Positions 24,286 through 37,396 of a DNA stretch of 64,000 bases are shown here, piece by piece. The stretch lies in assembly GCF_024498955.1 (NCBI RefSeq), contig NZ_CP093311.1, positions 1,426,001-1,490,000 on the forward strand, given 5' to 3'. A program made the position numbers and the translations under genes. The notes beneath the pieces are model-generated. The model searched no databases, was not told where the DNA came from, and was given only the letters and a program-made list of their open reading frames with translations. Source of the stretch: Thermomonas paludicola. GTDB taxonomy: Bacteria > Pseudomonadota > Gammaproteobacteria > Xanthomonadales > Xanthomonadaceae. Position 1 is the stretch's first letter; every line of letters begins with the position of its first letter.

Positions 24286-24315
24286 TTGCTTTGCCGTCGG
24301 TTCGCTTGGCATAGT
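24286..24315 (+). promoter_or_regulatory. Candidate promoter of the MHS transporter
   Basis: TTGCTT (24286-24291), an 18-bp spacer and CATAGT (24310-24315). The expected transcript start would fall within a few bases of the ATG at 24324, giving a very short or absent leader. Confidence 0.35.
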
Positions 24316-24323
24316 CTGGGTGG

Positions 24324-25619
24324 ATGACCGAAAACACCGCCTCCGCCCCCGGCCTGTCCCGCCAACAACTCAAGACGCTCACGCTAGCCGCATTGGGCGG
24401 CGCGCTGGAGTTTTACGACTTCGTCATATTCGTGTTTTTTGCCACCACGATGGGTGCGCTGTTCTTTCCGGCCGACACACCGCAGTGGCTGACGCTGGTG
24501 CAGACCTTCGGCATCTTTGCCGCCGGTTATCTGGCGCGGCCGCTGGGCGGCGTGCTGATGGCGCACTTCGGCGACCTGTCCGGGCGCAAGCGCATGTTCA
24601 TGCTCAGCATCCTGCTGATGGCGGTTCCAACCCTGCTGATGGGCCTGCTGCCGACCTATGCACAGATCGGCATGGCAGCACCGCTGCTGCTGTTGCTGCT
24701 GAGGATCATGCAGGGTGCAGCCATCGGTGGCGAGGCGCCGGGCGCGTGGGTGTTCGTCAGCGAGCACGTGTCGCCGCGGCATCGCAACCTGGCTTGCGGT
24801 GCGCTGTCGCTGGGACTGCTGGCCGGCATCCTGATCGGCTCGCTGGTGGCGCGCGCAGTCAATGCCGCGTTCGATGACGCGCAGCTGCTGGCATGGGGCT
24901 GGCGCATTCCGTTCATCGTGGGCGGCGTGTTTGGCCTGCTGGCGCTGCACGTGCGCAGGCAGTTGCACGAAACGCCGGTATTCGCCGACATGCAGGCGCG
25001 GCGCGCGCTGTCGGCGGAGTTGCCGCTCAAGGCCGTGGTGCGCGATCACCTCGGCGCGGTGCTTCTTGGCATGCTGTTGACCTGGCTGCTCACCGCCGCG
25101 GTGGTGGTGACCATCCTGATGATGCCCACGTTCCTGCAGGGGATGGGCGTCAGCCGCGACGCCGCGCTGGCCGGCAATGCGCTGGCGGTGCTGGCGGCGA
25201 TGGCGGCAAACCTGCTTGCCGGCGCGCTGGCCGACCGCTTCGGCGCCGGCCGCGTGCTGGCGCTGTGGAGCCTGCTGCTGGGCGTCGCGTTCTGGTGGTT
25301 CTATCGCGAGGCGCAGGCCGGCGCCTATTCGCAATGGCATTACGCCCTCGCCGGCAGCGCCGTGGGCCTGACCGCGATGATCCCGGCCATCGCGCTGAGT
25401 GGTTTCCCCGCGCGCGTGCGATTCTCCGGGCTGTCGTTTTCCTACAACGTGGCCTACGCCATCGCCGGCGGGCTGACGCCCGTGCTGCTGAGCCTGGCGA
25501 TGAAGGACAACCCGGCAGCGCCGATGCAGTACATCGTGGCGATGTCGGCGCTTGGCATGGCGCTTGGCGGATATGTGGCCGTGCGGCAGGAGCGCGCAGG
25601 GGCGCCTTCAGCAGCCTGA
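24324..25619 (+). CDS. MFS transporter, metabolite:H+ symporter (MHS) family
   Basis: 431 aa with twelve predicted membrane segments. The amino-terminal [12 protein letters not shown] and the loop [11 protein letters not shown] are signatures of the MHS branch of the major facilitator superfamily (ProP, KgtP, ShiA relatives), which take up osmolytes or organic acids with protons. The second conserved block, [20 protein letters not shown], fits the same family. The substrate cannot be assigned from sequence. It is followed by tex after 80 nt on the same strand. Confidence 0.92.
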   Translation: MTENTASAPGLSRQQLKTLTLAALGGALEFYDFVIFVFFATTMGALFFPADTPQWLTLVQTFGIFAAGYLARPLGGVLMAHFGDLSGRKRMFMLSILLMAVPTLLMGLLPTYAQIGMAAPLLLLLLRIMQGAAIGGEAPGAWVFVSEHVSPRHRNLACGALSLGLLAGILIGSLVARAVNAAFDDAQLLAWGWRIPFIVGGVFGLLALHVRRQLHETPVFADMQARRALSAELPLKAVVRDHLGAVLLGMLLTWLLTAAVVVTILMMPTFLQGMGVSRDAALAGNALAVLAAMAANLLAGALADRFGAGRVLALWSLLLGVAFWWFYREAQAGAYSQWHYALAGSAVGLTAMIPAIALSGFPARVRFSGLSFSYNVAYAIAGGLTPVLLSLAMKDNPAAPMQYIVAMSALGMALGGYVAVRQERAGAPSAA

Positions 25620-25699
25620 TCCTGCACGCCCTGTCAAGGGTGACGCAGGCTGCCGTGGCCGCGAGAATGGCAGGTTCCGCAGTCGCAGAACCCGCTTCG

Positions 25700-28048
<2,349 letters not shown>

Positions 28049-28113
28049 TGACCGGCCATCCGCTGCCCGCGGCCTCATTCAACAGGCAGCGCCAACGGCG
28101 ATAATGGGATGTG

Positions 28114-28320
28114 ATGAGCCAACCGATTGCCATCAACGCGCTGGATCCACCGCCACAGCCGCCGGAGCCGCCGCTGGCTTCCGATTGCTGCGACAGCGGC
28201 TGCACAAGCTGCGTGCACGATGTGTATTCCGAGGAACTTGCCGCGTATCGCCAGGCGCTGGCCGCGTGGAAGCTGCGTCATCCCGACGCGAACGCGCGCG
28301 CCGGGTCGCTGGCAACGTAG
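28114..28320 (+). CDS. Small oxidoreductase-like domain protein
   Basis: 68 aa from the ATG at 28114; a GTG one codon earlier (28111) is also possible. The Pro-rich start is followed by SDCCDSGCTSCVHDVYSEEL, the signature of the oxidoreductase-like N-terminal domain family (PF09791), in which clustered cysteines may bind a metal or be redox-active. No enzymatic function is established for stand-alone members. Its 3' end overlaps the convergent phosphopantetheinyl transferase gene by 43 nt, so both reading frames must be maintained in that stretch. Confidence 0.8.
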   Translation: MSQPIAINALDPPPQPPEPPLASDCCDSGCTSCVHDVYSEELAAYRQALAAWKLRHPDANARAGSLAT

Positions 28321-28988
28321 CGCCAATACGCCGGTTCGCCCAGCGTCTGGCCGCTGATCGACACCCGGGTCGCGGCATCCACGGCCAGCGCCAGCGCGCC
28401 GTCGTGGAACGCCCAGCTCATCGCCTCGGCCTCCGCAGCCGCGCAGGCCACCGCCGATACGCGACGCGCCTGCTGCGGCAGCAGCCCTTCCCCACTGCGC
28501 TTGCCGCGCGCTTCCTTGAGCGTCCACAGCTGATGGAAGGCCGCAGGACGAGCGTCTTCAGGCAGGGCGCGCAGGCGCCGGGTTTCTTCCACGGAGAACA
28601 CGAACCCGGCCAGTGCGTCCAGCTTGCGGGGCTTGCGCGGCACTTCGACATCCACTCCCACCGCCCGCGTGGCAATCGCGCAGACCAGCCAGTTGCCGCT
28701 ATGGCTCAGCGACACCTGAAGCGCGCCCGGGGCGCCATCCACGCAGAGCAGTGGACGGCCATCCGCCTGCCGGCCCAGGGCAACCCGCGTCGCGTCCAAT
28801 TGCAGCCACTGCGCCGCCGAATGACGCGCCAGCCAATGACCGGCAATGAAGCTGTCGCGCCGCGCCTGCACCCGCATCGCCCGCAGGCGATGCTGCTCCG
28901 CATCGGTCAACCAGTGCAACCCCGCCGCCTGCGCGCTGGCGGCAGTGTCATCCACACCCGCAAGGTGCAGCCGCACCTCCACCGTCAT
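28278..28988 (-). CDS. 4'-phosphopantetheinyl transferase (Sfp/AcpT type)
   Basis: Transfers the phosphopantetheine arm of CoA to carrier-protein domains, 236 aa. Sfp-type motifs are present: SLSHSGNWLVCA, the metal-binding pair VGVDVE, and WTLKEARGK with the catalytic Glu and Lys. No carrier protein, polyketide or peptide synthetase genes are in the window, so its target is unknown. It lies 24 nt downstream of clpA on the same strand. The overlap with the small convergent cysteine protein gene at its 3' end is noteworthy. Confidence 0.88.
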   Translation of the reverse strand: MTVEVRLHLAGVDDTAASAQAAGLHWLTDAEQHRLRAMRVQARRDSFIAGHWLARHSAAQWLQLDATRVALGRQADGRPLLCVDGAPGALQVSLSHSGNWLVCAIATRAVGVDVEVPRKPRKLDALAGFVFSVEETRRLRALPEDARPAAFHQLWTLKEARGKRSGEGLLPQQARRVSAVACAAAEAEAMSWAFHDGALALAVDAATRVSISGQTLGEPAYWRYVASDPARAFASG

Positions 28989-29012
28989 GCCGGCGCGCCG
29001 CTGCGCACTGGC

Positions 29013-31292
29013 TCAGTCCACCAGCGCCGGCAACAATTTTTCCGGCTCGGCCTGCACGTCCAGCACCAGCTCGCCGTCCACCGCATCCAGCGCCACCCGG
29101 CCACCGCCCGCCAACTTGCCGAACAGCAGCTCGTCCGCCAGCGGGCGCTTGACCTTGTCCTGGATCAGGCGCGCCATCGGGCGCGCGCCCATCAGCGGAT
29201 CGAAGCCATGCTGGCCCAGCCACTCGCGCGCGGACGGCGTGGCCGACAGCGCCACCTGCTTCTCGTGCAGCTGCATTTCCAGTTCGATCAGGAACTTGTC
29301 CACGACGCGCAGGATGTGGTCGAACCCCAACGCCTGGAATTGCACCACCGCGTCCAGCCGGTTGCGGAACTCGGGCGTGAACCCGCGACGGATCGCCTCC
29401 ATCGCGTCCGGGCTGTGATCCTGCTTGGTGAAGCCAATGCTGCGCCGCGCGGCCTGGGTGGCGCCGGCATTGGTGGTCATCACCACGATCACGTTGCGGA
29501 AATTGGCTTCGCGGCCGTTGGTATCGGTCAGCGAGCCGCGGTCCATGACCTGCAGCAGGATATTGAAGATGTCCGGATGCGCCTTCTCGATTTCGTCCAG
29601 CAACAACACGCAGTGCGGCGTCTTGACGATCTTCTCGGTCAGCAAGCCGCCCTGGTCGAAGCCGACATAGCCGGGGGGCGCGCCGATCAGGCGACTCACC
29701 GAATGCGGTTCCATGTATTCGGACATGTCGAAGCGGATCAGCTCGATCCCCAGCTGCATCGCCAGCTGGCGGGTGACCTCGGTCTTGCCCACGCCCGTTG
29801 GGCCGGCAAACAGGAAATTGCCGATCGGCTTGTCGGGATTGCCGAGACCCGAGCGCGCCAGCTTGATCGCGCTGGACAGCGTCTCGATGGCCGGATCCTG
29901 GCCGAAGATCACCATCTTCAGGTTGCGCTCCAGGTGCTGCAGCACGTCCTTGTCGGAGGCGCTGACCTGCTTGGCCGGGATGCGCGCCATCTTCGCCACG
30001 ATGCCCTCGATTTCCTCCACGTCGATCAGGTGCTTGCGCGTTTCCTGCGGCAACAGGCGCTGGCGCGCACCGGCCTCGTCGATCACGTCGATGGCTTTGT
30101 CCGGCAACAGCCGATCGCCGATGTGCTTGACCGACAGATCCACCGCCGCCTTGATCGCGTCGTCGGCGTAGCTGACCCCGTGATGCGCCTCGTAGCGCGG
30201 CTTCAGCCCGTGCAGAATCTGGATTGCCTCGCCCACCGTGGGCTCGACGATGTCGATTTTCTGGAAGCGCCGCGCCAGCGCGCGATCTTTTTCGAATACG
30301 CCGCGGTATTCCTGGAACGTGGTGGAGCCAATGCAGCGCAGCTCGCCGTTGGCCAGCACCGGCTTGATCAGGTTGGACGCATCCATGGTGCCGCCGCTGG
30401 CCGAGCCGGCGCCGATGATGGTGTGGATTTCGTCGATGAACAAAATCGCCTCGGGCTGCTTCTTCAGCTCCGCCAGCACGCCTTTCAGGCGCTTTTCGAA
30501 ATCGCCGCGGTACTTGGTGCCGGCCACCAGCGCGCCCAGGTCCAGCGCATAGATCACCGCGCCAGACAGGACATCGGGCACCTCGCCATCGACGATGCGC
30601 TTGGCCAAGCCTTCCGCCAGCGCGGTCTTGCCCACGCCGGATTCCCCCACGTACAGCGGGTTGTTCTTGCGTCGCCGGCACAGGACTTGGATGGTGCGCT
30701 CGATTTCGTCGCCACGCCCCACCAGCGGGTCGATCCTACCCGCCCGCGCCGCCTCGTTGAGGTTGGCGGCGAACTCGGTTAGCGGGTCGGCCTTGCTTTC
30801 GACATCGCCCGCCTCGCTCCTGGCCGCGCCTTCCTGCGCCTGCGGGCCAGCGTCATCCTCCGCGCGGGCGATGCCGTGCGAGATGTAATTGACCACGTCC
30901 AGCCGATGCACGTCCTGCTGATTGAGGAAATAGACGGCATGCGAGTCTTTCTCGCCGAAAATCGCCACCAGCACGTTGGCGCCCGTGACTTCCTTCTTGC
31001 CCGAGGACTGCACGTGATAGACCGCGCGCTGCAGCACGCGCTGGAAGCCGAGCGTGGGCTGGGTGTCGCGGCCATCGTCCTCGACGAAACGGTTTACCGA
31101 TACTTCGATGGCATTGATCAGCTCATCGCGCAGTGCCGGCAAATCGGCCCCGGTGGCCCGCAGCACGGCCTCCGCCGACGGATTGTCGAGCAGGGCCAGC
31201 AACAGGTGTTCCACCGTCATGAATTCGAAACGCGCCTCGCGGGTGCGCTTGTAGCACTGGCCGATGGTTTGCTCGAGATCCTTGCTGAACAT
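29013..31292 (-). CDS. clpA: ATP-dependent Clp protease ATPase subunit ClpA
   Basis: AAA+ unfoldase of ClpAP, 759 aa. The N domain (1 to about 145) binds ClpS. The first nucleotide-binding domain has Walker A GESGVGKT (216-223); the second has GPTGVGKT near 495 and Walker [11 protein letters not shown]. ClpP-binding is expected through the loop containing an IGF/IGL-like motif (here [10 protein letters not shown]). It pairs with clpS, which is encoded just upstream on the same strand (73 nt gap), as in E. coli. ClpP is not in the window. Together with ClpS and Aat (52.5 kb) it forms the N-degron degradation route. Confidence 0.97.
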   Translation of the reverse strand: MFSKDLEQTIGQCYKRTREARFEFMTVEHLLLALLDNPSAEAVLRATGADLPALRDELINAIEVSVNRFVEDDGRDTQPTLGFQRVLQRAVYHVQSSGKKEVTGANVLVAIFGEKDSHAVYFLNQQDVHRLDVVNYISHGIARAEDDAGPQAQEGAARSEAGDVESKADPLTEFAANLNEAARAGRIDPLVGRGDEIERTIQVLCRRRKNNPLYVGESGVGKTALAEGLAKRIVDGEVPDVLSGAVIYALDLGALVAGTKYRGDFEKRLKGVLAELKKQPEAILFIDEIHTIIGAGSASGGTMDASNLIKPVLANGELRCIGSTTFQEYRGVFEKDRALARRFQKIDIVEPTVGEAIQILHGLKPRYEAHHGVSYADDAIKAAVDLSVKHIGDRLLPDKAIDVIDEAGARQRLLPQETRKHLIDVEEIEGIVAKMARIPAKQVSASDKDVLQHLERNLKMVIFGQDPAIETLSSAIKLARSGLGNPDKPIGNFLFAGPTGVGKTEVTRQLAMQLGIELIRFDMSEYMEPHSVSRLIGAPPGYVGFDQGGLLTEKIVKTPHCVLLLDEIEKAHPDIFNILLQVMDRGSLTDTNGREANFRNVIVVMTTNAGATQAARRSIGFTKQDHSPDAMEAIRRGFTPEFRNRLDAVVQFQALGFDHILRVVDKFLIELEMQLHEKQVALSATPSAREWLGQHGFDPLMGARPMARLIQDKVKRPLADELLFGKLAGGGRVALDAVDGELVLDVQAEPEKLLPALVD

Positions 31293-31365
31293 GGGGATGG
31301 AATCCTCCGGTACGTCAGCTTCCTATGTAGGGTGCATTCGTGCTCAGGGCAAGCCCCTGCAGGTT

Positions 31366-31695
31366 TCATGCCCGTTCCATCGTGCACAGCAGCGGGTGCT
31401 GGTTCAGCCTGGCGTATTCGTTGACCTGGGCGACCTTGGATTCCGCGATTTCGCGGGTGAAAACGCCGCAGACCCCGCGACCACGGGTATGCACGTGCAA
31501 CATGACCTGGGTGGCAGCCTCCAGGCTCATCGAAAAAAACTGCATCAGCACATCGACCACGAAGTCCATGGGCGTGTAGTCGTCGTTCACCAGCAGCACC
31601 GTGTAGCGCGGTGGACGGGCGGCGTCCGGACGCGCGGGCGCGACCACGGTGCCGTGCTCATGCTGGTGCTGTGGCTTGTCGGGCTGGTTGGACAT
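31366..31695 (-). CDS. clpS: ClpA adaptor protein ClpS
   Basis: Adaptor that binds N-degron substrates (Leu, Phe, Trp or Tyr amino termini) and delivers them to ClpA, 109 aa. The flexible Gln/His/Pro-rich tail (1-30) is followed by the core with [17 protein letters not shown] (substrate-pocket Asn-Asp-Asp) and [16 protein letters not shown]. The ATG at 31695 is chosen because the core then sits at the normal distance. A TATAAT box ends only 7 nt upstream, which predicts a leaderless or nearly leaderless transcript. Confidence 0.96.
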   Translation of the reverse strand: MSNQPDKPQHQHEHGTVVAPARPDAARPPRYTVLLVNDDYTPMDFVVDVLMQFFSMSLEAATQVMLHVHTRGRGVCGVFTREIAESKVAQVNEYARLNQHPLLCTMERA

Positions 31696-31701
31696 GGGTG
31701 A

Positions 31702-31707
31702 ATTATA
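31702..31707 (-). promoter_or_regulatory. -10 box immediately upstream of clpS
   Basis: Read on the minus strand the hexamer is a perfect TATAAT. The expected start of transcription 6-7 nt later coincides with the A of the clpS ATG. No good -35 is visible. On the plus strand the same bases could serve as part of a nudJ promoter. Confidence 0.45.
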
Positions 31708-31758
31708 CGAAGGCCTCGCCGCATGGACGACACTGGCGACAGCAGGGACAATACCGGC

Positions 31759-32238
31759 ATGAACCATCAGGAACCCCGCGTCTGGCAACCGGACGTCACC
31801 GTGGCCACCGTGGCGGTGCGCGACGGCCGCCTGCTGTGCGTGGAAGAACGCGTGGCGGGCTGCCTGGTCATCAACCAGCCGGCCGGCCACCTGGAACCGG
31901 GCGAAAGTCTGTTGCAAGCGGCCGTGCGCGAAACCCGCGAGGAAACCGGCTGGAACGTGCGTCTGACCCATCTGGTGGGCAGCTACCAGTGGCAAGCCCC
32001 CGTCGCAGCCGATGGCAGCGGTGGCCGCCATTTCCTGCGCTTCGCATTTGCCGCCGAGCCGCTGGACCTGCTGCCCGACGCCACGCTGGATGAAGGCATC
32101 GTGCGTGCACTCTGGCTGGCGCCGGACGAACTGCTGGCCCAGGCCGCACGGCACCGCAGCCCGCTGGTCTGGAAGGTGGTGGCCGATTACCTGGGCGGCA
32201 GCCGGTATCCGCTGTCGCTGGTCCAGCAGCTGGCATGA
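31759..32238 (+). CDS. nudJ: Nudix phosphatase NudJ
   Basis: 159 aa Nudix hydrolase. The Nudix box is complete ([14 protein letters not shown] then RETREETGW). NudJ of E. coli hydrolyses thiamine and nucleoside di- and triphosphates and is encoded directly upstream of mnmA, as here, which supports the name. The mnmA start codon overlaps this stop (ATGA), so the two are translationally coupled. The ATG at 31759 is preferred over an in-frame ATG 12 codons upstream because it places the fold start as in homologues. Confidence 0.9.
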   Translation: MNHQEPRVWQPDVTVATVAVRDGRLLCVEERVAGCLVINQPAGHLEPGESLLQAAVRETREETGWNVRLTHLVGSYQWQAPVAADGSGGRHFLRFAFAAEPLDLLPDATLDEGIVRALWLAPDELLAQAARHRSPLVWKVVADYLGGSRYPLSLVQQLA

Positions 32239-33404
32239 ACACGCGCAAGATCGTCGTCGGCGTCTCCGGCGGCGTGGATTCGTCGGTGGCCGCCCTGCTG
32301 CTGCGGGATGCCGGGTTCGAGGTCACCGGGCTGTTCATGCAGAACTGGGCCGATGACGACGCGCAGGACAGCGCGAGTGCCGCTGGAGGCAGGACGCCGA
32401 ACGCGGCCGGTTCCGGCAACTGCCGCGCCGAAGACGACCGCCGCGACGCGGTCGCGGTGTGTGGCGCCCTGGGCATTCCCATCCGCTTCCGCGATTTCTC
32501 GCGTGAATACTGGGATGGCGTGTTCCGCCATTTCCTGGACGAGTACGCCGCCGGCCGCACGCCCAATCCGGACGTGCTGTGCAACCGCGAGATCAAGTTC
32601 AAGCATTTCCTCGACGCCGCGCGCGAACTGGGCGCGGAGGCCATCGCCACCGGGCATTACGCCCGCGTGGACCACGACGGCCGGCGTTTCCGCCTGCTGC
32701 GCGCGGCGGATCGCGGCAAGGACCAGAGCTATTTCCTGCACCAGCTGGGCCAGACCCAGCTGGCGGCCACCCACTTCCCGCTGGGCGGCCTGCACAAGAG
32801 CGAAATCCGCCGGATCGCCGCCGAACACGGCCTGCGCACCGCGCAAAAGAAGGATTCCACTGGCATCTGCTTCATCGGCGAGCGCGACTTTCGTGGTTTT
32901 CTGTCGCGCTACCTGCCCAGCCAACCGGGCGAGATACGCGTACCCGACGGCACCCGCATCGGCGAGCATCCCGGCGTGTTCTATTTCACCCTGGGCCAGC
33001 GCGAAGGACTGAACATCGGCGGCGTGCGCGGTCGCCCACAGGCGCCGTGGTTCGTGGTCGCCAAGGACGTGGAACGCAACATCCTGTACGTCGATCAGGG
33101 CCATGACAGCCCCTGGCTGCAATCCACCCTGCTGCGCAGCGAAACCGCGCACTGGATCGCGGGCACCCCGCCCGCGCGGCATTTCAGCTGCACCGCGCAG
33201 ACCCGCTACCGCCAGCCGGACGAAGCCTGCGAGGTCGATGTCCGCGAGGATGGCAGCCTGTCGGTGCGGTTCGCGCGTGCGCAGCGCGCGGTCACGCCCG
33301 GTCAATCGCTGGTGCTCTACGATGGCGAGGTATGCCTGGGCGGCGCCGTGATTGCTTCCACCGATGCCCCCTTCCCCGGCACCCTCTCCGAGATTCCTGC
33401 ATGA
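32235..33404 (+). CDS. mnmA: tRNA-specific 2-thiouridylase MnmA
   Basis: Inserts sulfur at position 2 of the wobble uridine in Lys, Glu and Gln tRNAs, 389 aa. The PP-loop ATPase motif SGGVDSS is at residues 10-16. The two catalytic cysteines are in [11 protein letters not shown] and [10 protein letters not shown]. The C-terminal beta domains are present and complete. A short Ala/Gly-rich insertion ([16 protein letters not shown]) lies near residue 50. Operon: nudJ-mnmA-hflD, each junction an ATGA overlap. Confidence 0.97.
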   Translation: MNTRKIVVGVSGGVDSSVAALLLRDAGFEVTGLFMQNWADDDAQDSASAAGGRTPNAAGSGNCRAEDDRRDAVAVCGALGIPIRFRDFSREYWDGVFRHFLDEYAAGRTPNPDVLCNREIKFKHFLDAARELGAEAIATGHYARVDHDGRRFRLLRAADRGKDQSYFLHQLGQTQLAATHFPLGGLHKSEIRRIAAEHGLRTAQKKDSTGICFIGERDFRGFLSRYLPSQPGEIRVPDGTRIGEHPGVFYFTLGQREGLNIGGVRGRPQAPWFVVAKDVERNILYVDQGHDSPWLQSTLLRSETAHWIAGTPPARHFSCTAQTRYRQPDEACEVDVREDGSLSVRFARAQRAVTPGQSLVLYDGEVCLGGAVIASTDAPFPGTLSEIPA

Positions 33405-34012
33405 GCAACACCATCGACGACCGTGTCCTTGCCTTGGCCGGACTGCTGCAAGCGCTGGCCCAGGTTCGCCGCATCGCCGACACCGGCCAGTCGGAAAGTC
33501 GTCCGTTGCAGGCCGCGCTGGACAGCGTTTTCCGCATCGACGCGGCCACTACCGAAGCCGTCTATGGCGACGCCGGCAGCGTGCGCAGCGGGCTTCGCCT
33601 GCTGCGCGACTACCTTGCCAACGGCAGCAAGGACGAATCGCTGGGAAAATTGGCGTTGGCCGTACTGCAGCTGGAACGCCGCTTCGTGCGCAGCAGCGGG
33701 ATCGTGGACAAGGTGCAGGCGGGCCTGCGCGACCTGCAGGCCAGCGCCAGCACGCTGGGCAGCACCCATCAGGACGTCACTGAAGGGCTGGCCAAGTTGT
33801 ATGCCGACACCCTCAGCACCCTGCGCCCGCGGGTCATGGTGCAAGGCAACCCGCACTACCTTGGCCAGGCCGGCGTGGTCGCGGAAATCCGCGCGCTGCT
33901 GCTGGCCGCACTGCGTTCGGCCGTGCTGTGGCGACAGATGGGGGGCAGCCTGTGGGACTTCGTGTTCGCCCGCCGCAGCATGGCCGCCGCGATCGATGCA
34001 AGGCTGGGCTAG
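33401..34012 (+). CDS. hflD: HflD family protein (lysogenization regulator)
   Basis: 203 aa, mostly helical and peripheral to the membrane. Family members sit next to mnmA in many gammaproteobacteria; in E. coli HflD binds the lambda CII protein, but its native role is unclear. Conserved stretches include [27 protein letters not shown] and the C-terminal [18 protein letters not shown]. Translation starts at the ATG overlapping the mnmA stop. Last gene of the operon; a strong hairpin lies just downstream. Confidence 0.93.
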   Translation: MSNTIDDRVLALAGLLQALAQVRRIADTGQSESRPLQAALDSVFRIDAATTEAVYGDAGSVRSGLRLLRDYLANGSKDESLGKLALAVLQLERRFVRSSGIVDKVQAGLRDLQASASTLGSTHQDVTEGLAKLYADTLSTLRPRVMVQGNPHYLGQAGVVAEIRALLLAALRSAVLWRQMGGSLWDFVFARRSMAAAIDARLG

Positions 34013-34022
34013 CCCGATGGCA

Positions 34023-34047
34023 CGACGCCCGGCAATGCCGGGCGTCG
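34023..34047. terminator. Hairpin between convergent hflD and acnB
   Basis: Perfect 11-bp stem CGACGCCCGGC/GCCGGGCGTCG with loop AAT. It is symmetric between two genes that end toward it, so it may stop both transcripts, although no T-tract is present on either side. Confidence 0.6.
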
Positions 34048-34070
34048 CGTGACCACAGGGTCGGTGAAAA

Positions 34071-36662
34071 TCAGGCCGCCACGGTCGCGGCCACGTCCTT
34101 GTATTCGCCGATCCGGTCAAAGTTCATGTAGCGGTAGATTTCGTCGCTCTTCTCGCTGATCACGCCCACGTCGGCCAGGTATTCGGCACGCGTCGGGATG
34201 CGCCCCAGCCGCGCGCAGATCGCCGCCAGTTCCGCCGAGCCCAGATAGACATTGGTGTTGCGGCCCAGGCGGTTGGGGAAGTTGCGGGTGCTGGTGGACA
34301 TTGCGGTGGAACCTTCGCGGATCTGCGCCTGGTTGCCCATGCACAGCGAGCAACCCGGCATTTCGGTGCGCGCGCCGGCGGTGCCGAAGGTCGCGTAATG
34401 GCCTTCCTTGGTCAGCTCCGCTTCGTCCATCTTGGTCGGCGGCGCAATCCACAAACGCGTGGGCAGGTCGCGCTTGCCTTCCAGCAATTTGGCAGCAGCG
34501 CGGAAATGGCCGATGTTGGTCATGCAGCTGCCGATGAAGACTTCGTCGATGTGACTGCCGGCCACGTCGGACAAGGTCCTGGCGTCATCCGGGTCGTTCG
34601 GGCAGCACACGATGGGCTCGACGATATCGGCCAGATCGATCTCGATCACCGCCGCGTATTCGGCATCGGCATCCGCTTCCAGCAGTTGCGGATCCGCCAG
34701 CCAGGCCTCCATCTTCTTGATCCGGCGCGCCAGCGCGCGCGCGTCCTGGTAGCCCTGCGCGATCATGTTCTTCAACAGCACGATATTGCTGTTGATGTAC
34801 TCCACGATCGGTTCCTTGTCGAGCTTGACCGTGCAGCCGGCCGCGGAACGCTCCGCCGACGCATCGGCAAGTTCGAACGCTTGCTCGATCTTCAACTCGG
34901 GCAAGCCTTCGATTTCCAGGATGCGGCCGGAGAAGATGTTCTTCTTGCCCTTCTTCTCCACGGTCAGCAGACCCGCCTTGATGGCGTACAGCGGGATCGC
35001 GTGGACCAGGTCACGCAGGGTGACGCCCGGCTGCAGCTTGCCCTTGAAGCGCACCAGCACCGATTCCGGCATGTCCAGCGGCATCACGCCGGTGGCCGCG
35101 GCGAACGCCACCAGGCCGGAGCCGGCCGGGAAGCTGATGCCGATCGGGAAACGGGTGTGGCTGTCGCCGCCGGTGCCAACGGTATCGGGCAGCAGCATGC
35201 GGTTGAGCCAACTGTGGATGATGCCGTCGCCCGGGCGCAGCGAAATGCCGCCACGGGTGGAGATGAACTCCGGCAGGGTGTGGTGGGTCTTCACATCGAC
35301 CGGCTTCGGATACGCGGCGGTGTGGCAGAACGACTGCATCACCAGGTCGGCGCTGAAGCCCAGGCAGGCAAGGTCCTTCAACTCGTCGCGGGTCATCGGG
35401 CCGGTGGTGTCCTGGCTGCCCACCGAGGTCATCTTCGGCTCGCAGTAGGTGCCCGGGCGCATGCCCTTGCCTTCCGCCAGGCCGCAGGCGCGGCCGACGA
35501 GCTTCTGCGCGAGGGTGAAGCCCTTGCCGGTATCCGGCGGCACCACCGGCAGGCGGAACAGGTCGGTGGCCGGCAGTCCCAGCGCCTCGCGCGCCTTGGC
35601 GGTCAGGCCGCGGCCGATGATCAGCGGGATGCGGCCGCCGGCGCGCACTTCGTCAAACAGCACGTCCGACTTCAGCTCGAACTCGGCAATCACTTCGCCA
35701 TTCTTGAGCGCCTTGCCGTCATACGGACGCAGCTCGATGACATCGCCATGCTCCATCTTCGCCACGTCCAGCTCGATCGGCAACGCGCCGGCGTCTTCCA
35801 TCGTGTTGTAGAAGATCGGCGCGATCTTGCTGCCCAGGCACACGCCGCCAAAGCGCTTGTTGGGGATGAACGGAATGTCCTCACCCGTCCACCACAGCAC
35901 GCTGTTGGTCGCGGATTTGCGGCTGGAGCCGGTACCCACCACGTCGCCGACATAGGCGACCAGATGGCCCTTGTCCTTCAGTGACAGGATTTCCTGCACC
36001 GGGCCGCGCTTGCCATCTTCCTCCGGCACGAACGCGGCGTCCGGGCGCTTGTTTTTCAGCATCGCCAGCGCATGCATGGGGATGTCCGGGCGGGTGGTGG
36101 CATCCGGCGCGGGCGAGAGATCATCGGTATTGGTTTCGCCCGGCACCTTGAACACGGTGACGGTGAGCGACGCCGGCACTTCCGGCTTGCTGGTGAACCA
36201 TTCGGCGTCGGCCCAGCTCTGCAGCACGGCCTGCGCATTGGCGTTGCCGGCCTTGGCCTTCTCTTCCACGTCGTGGAAGGCGTCGAACACCAGCAGCGTG
36301 TGCTTCAAGCCGTTGGCGGCAATGGCGCCCAACTCGGCATCGTCCAGCAACTGCACCAGCGGCGCCACGTTGTAGCCGCCCAGCATGGTGCCCAGCAGCT
36401 CGGTGGCGCGCGCACGCGAAACCAGCGCGTTGGTTTCGCTGCCAAACGCCAGCGCGGCCAGGTAGCTGGCCTTGACCTTGGCGGCATCGTCCACGCCGGC
36501 CGGCACGCGGTGGGTGATGAGATCGAGCAGGAAGTCCGCATCGCCCGCAGGCGGGTTCTTCAACAATTCGATGACATCGGCGGTCTGCTGCGCGGTCAGC
36601 GGCAGCGGCGGGATGCCGAGGGCGGCGCGTTCGGCGGCGTGTTGACGATAGGCGTCCAGCAT
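34071..36662 (-). CDS. acnB: Aconitate hydratase B
   Basis: Converts citrate to isocitrate in the TCA cycle and may also act on 2-methylisocitrate, 863 aa. The N-terminal HEAT-like domain (1 to about 160) and swivel domain are followed by the catalytic domains. Cluster-ligating cysteines are visible in [11 protein letters not shown] and [12 protein letters not shown]. AcnB is normally the main exponential-phase aconitase. Directly upstream, with only 40 nt between, lies a PIN/AbrB toxin-antitoxin pair in the same orientation, so transcription from the toxin-antitoxin promoter could enter acnB. Confidence 0.97.
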   Translation of the reverse strand: MLDAYRQHAAERAALGIPPLPLTAQQTADVIELLKNPPAGDADFLLDLITHRVPAGVDDAAKVKASYLAALAFGSETNALVSRARATELLGTMLGGYNVAPLVQLLDDAELGAIAANGLKHTLLVFDAFHDVEEKAKAGNANAQAVLQSWADAEWFTSKPEVPASLTVTVFKVPGETNTDDLSPAPDATTRPDIPMHALAMLKNKRPDAAFVPEEDGKRGPVQEILSLKDKGHLVAYVGDVVGTGSSRKSATNSVLWWTGEDIPFIPNKRFGGVCLGSKIAPIFYNTMEDAGALPIELDVAKMEHGDVIELRPYDGKALKNGEVIAEFELKSDVLFDEVRAGGRIPLIIGRGLTAKAREALGLPATDLFRLPVVPPDTGKGFTLAQKLVGRACGLAEGKGMRPGTYCEPKMTSVGSQDTTGPMTRDELKDLACLGFSADLVMQSFCHTAAYPKPVDVKTHHTLPEFISTRGGISLRPGDGIIHSWLNRMLLPDTVGTGGDSHTRFPIGISFPAGSGLVAFAAATGVMPLDMPESVLVRFKGKLQPGVTLRDLVHAIPLYAIKAGLLTVEKKGKKNIFSGRILEIEGLPELKIEQAFELADASAERSAAGCTVKLDKEPIVEYINSNIVLLKNMIAQGYQDARALARRIKKMEAWLADPQLLEADADAEYAAVIEIDLADIVEPIVCCPNDPDDARTLSDVAGSHIDEVFIGSCMTNIGHFRAAAKLLEGKRDLPTRLWIAPPTKMDEAELTKEGHYATFGTAGARTEMPGCSLCMGNQAQIREGSTAMSTSTRNFPNRLGRNTNVYLGSAELAAICARLGRIPTRAEYLADVGVISEKSDEIYRYMNFDRIGEYKDVAATVAA

Positions 36663-36702
36663 GGGGGTGTCCTTGCGTGTGCAACGGGTGGGAAAGAGAG
36701 CC

Positions 36703-37101
36703 TCAGTGTTTCGGAACGATCAACTTCAGGCCCTTGAAGTAATCGCGGTAAAAGTCGGCGTCAAAGGTGATCAGTGCATCGCATTGCAGCAAGGCATGTG
36801 CGCCGATCAGGAACTCGGAAATCGGGCGATGCTCACCCGCGCGTTGACGCTGGCGGCGCTGCATCTCGCCCGCGCGCAGCGCGGATTTGGCTTCCACCGC
36901 GCTGTAATGCACGCCCATTTCCTCCAGCGCGCCCAGCGCTTCGGCACCGTTGCGCAACGCACCGGAGACCAGCGCCAGCGCGGCATCGCAGACCACCACG
37001 CGGCCTGCGCCCAGCGACTGGCGCAGGCAGGCTTCCGCCGCATCGGCCCGCGCGCCATTGCTCAGCAACTCGATCAGCACCGGGGCATCCACCGCGATCA
37101 C
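36703..37101 (-). CDS. PIN-domain ribonuclease toxin (VapC-like)
   Basis: 132 aa PIN-domain protein. The conserved acidic residues are present: Asp5 in [12 protein letters not shown], Glu in the middle ([11 protein letters not shown]) and aspartates in [12 protein letters not shown]. Such proteins are Mg2+-dependent RNases that act as toxins when not bound by a partner. It starts at GTG 37101, overlapping the stop of the upstream AbrB-type gene by 4 nt (GTGA). The arrangement antitoxin then toxin fits a type II VapBC module. The cleavage target cannot be predicted. Confidence 0.88.
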   Translation of the reverse strand: MIAVDAPVLIELLSNGARADAAEACLRQSLGAGRVVVCDAALALVSGALRNGAEALGALEEMGVHYSAVEAKSALRAGEMQRRQRQRAGEHRPISEFLIGAHALLQCDALITFDADFYRDYFKGLKLIVPKH

Positions 37102-37304
37102 GAGGCTGCGCCCTTGCCGCCCGCGGGCGCATCCAGCGCGAATTTGCCGCGCACCCTGGAAATGGCGTCATCCACATGCTTGCTCAGCACGATGCGGCCG
37201 CCGTCCAGCTCCACCTTCAGCACGCTGCCTTTGGTCAGCCCCAGCGCATCGCGCACCGCCTTCGGCAGGGTGATCTGGCCGCGTTCGGCAACGGTGGCTT
37301 CCAT
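37098..37304 (-). CDS. AbrB/SpoVT-type antitoxin (VapB/MazE-like)
   Basis: 68 aa. The swapped-hairpin AbrB domain is clear: VAERGQITLPKAVRDALGL and GSVLKVELDGGRIVLSK. The tail binds and inhibits the downstream PIN toxin in characterised systems. The ATG at 37304 is preferred over an in-frame start 13 codons upstream that would lie inside the promoter region. Such antitoxins usually repress their own promoter; a direct repeat overlapping the -10 region is present just upstream. Confidence 0.88.
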   Translation of the reverse strand: MEATVAERGQITLPKAVRDALGLTKGSVLKVELDGGRIVLSKHVDDAISRVRGKFALDAPAGGKGAAS

Positions 37305-37334
37305 GGCACCTGTCCGGGAGAGAGGTAGGCCACG

Positions 37335-37363
37335 ATTATACATACTTTTTCATGCATACTTTC
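37335..37363 (-). promoter_or_regulatory. Promoter and candidate operator of the toxin-antitoxin pair
   Basis: On the minus strand a perfect -10 TATAAT (37340-37335) has a weak -35 GAAAGT (37363-37358) at 17 bp. The octamer CATACTTT on the plus strand occurs at 37341-37348 and 37355-37362, a 14-bp spaced direct repeat inside the promoter and a plausible antitoxin binding site. Confidence 0.55.
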
Positions 37364-37396
37364 GTGACCAACGGGCACCCGAACCACCGCAGTTGC

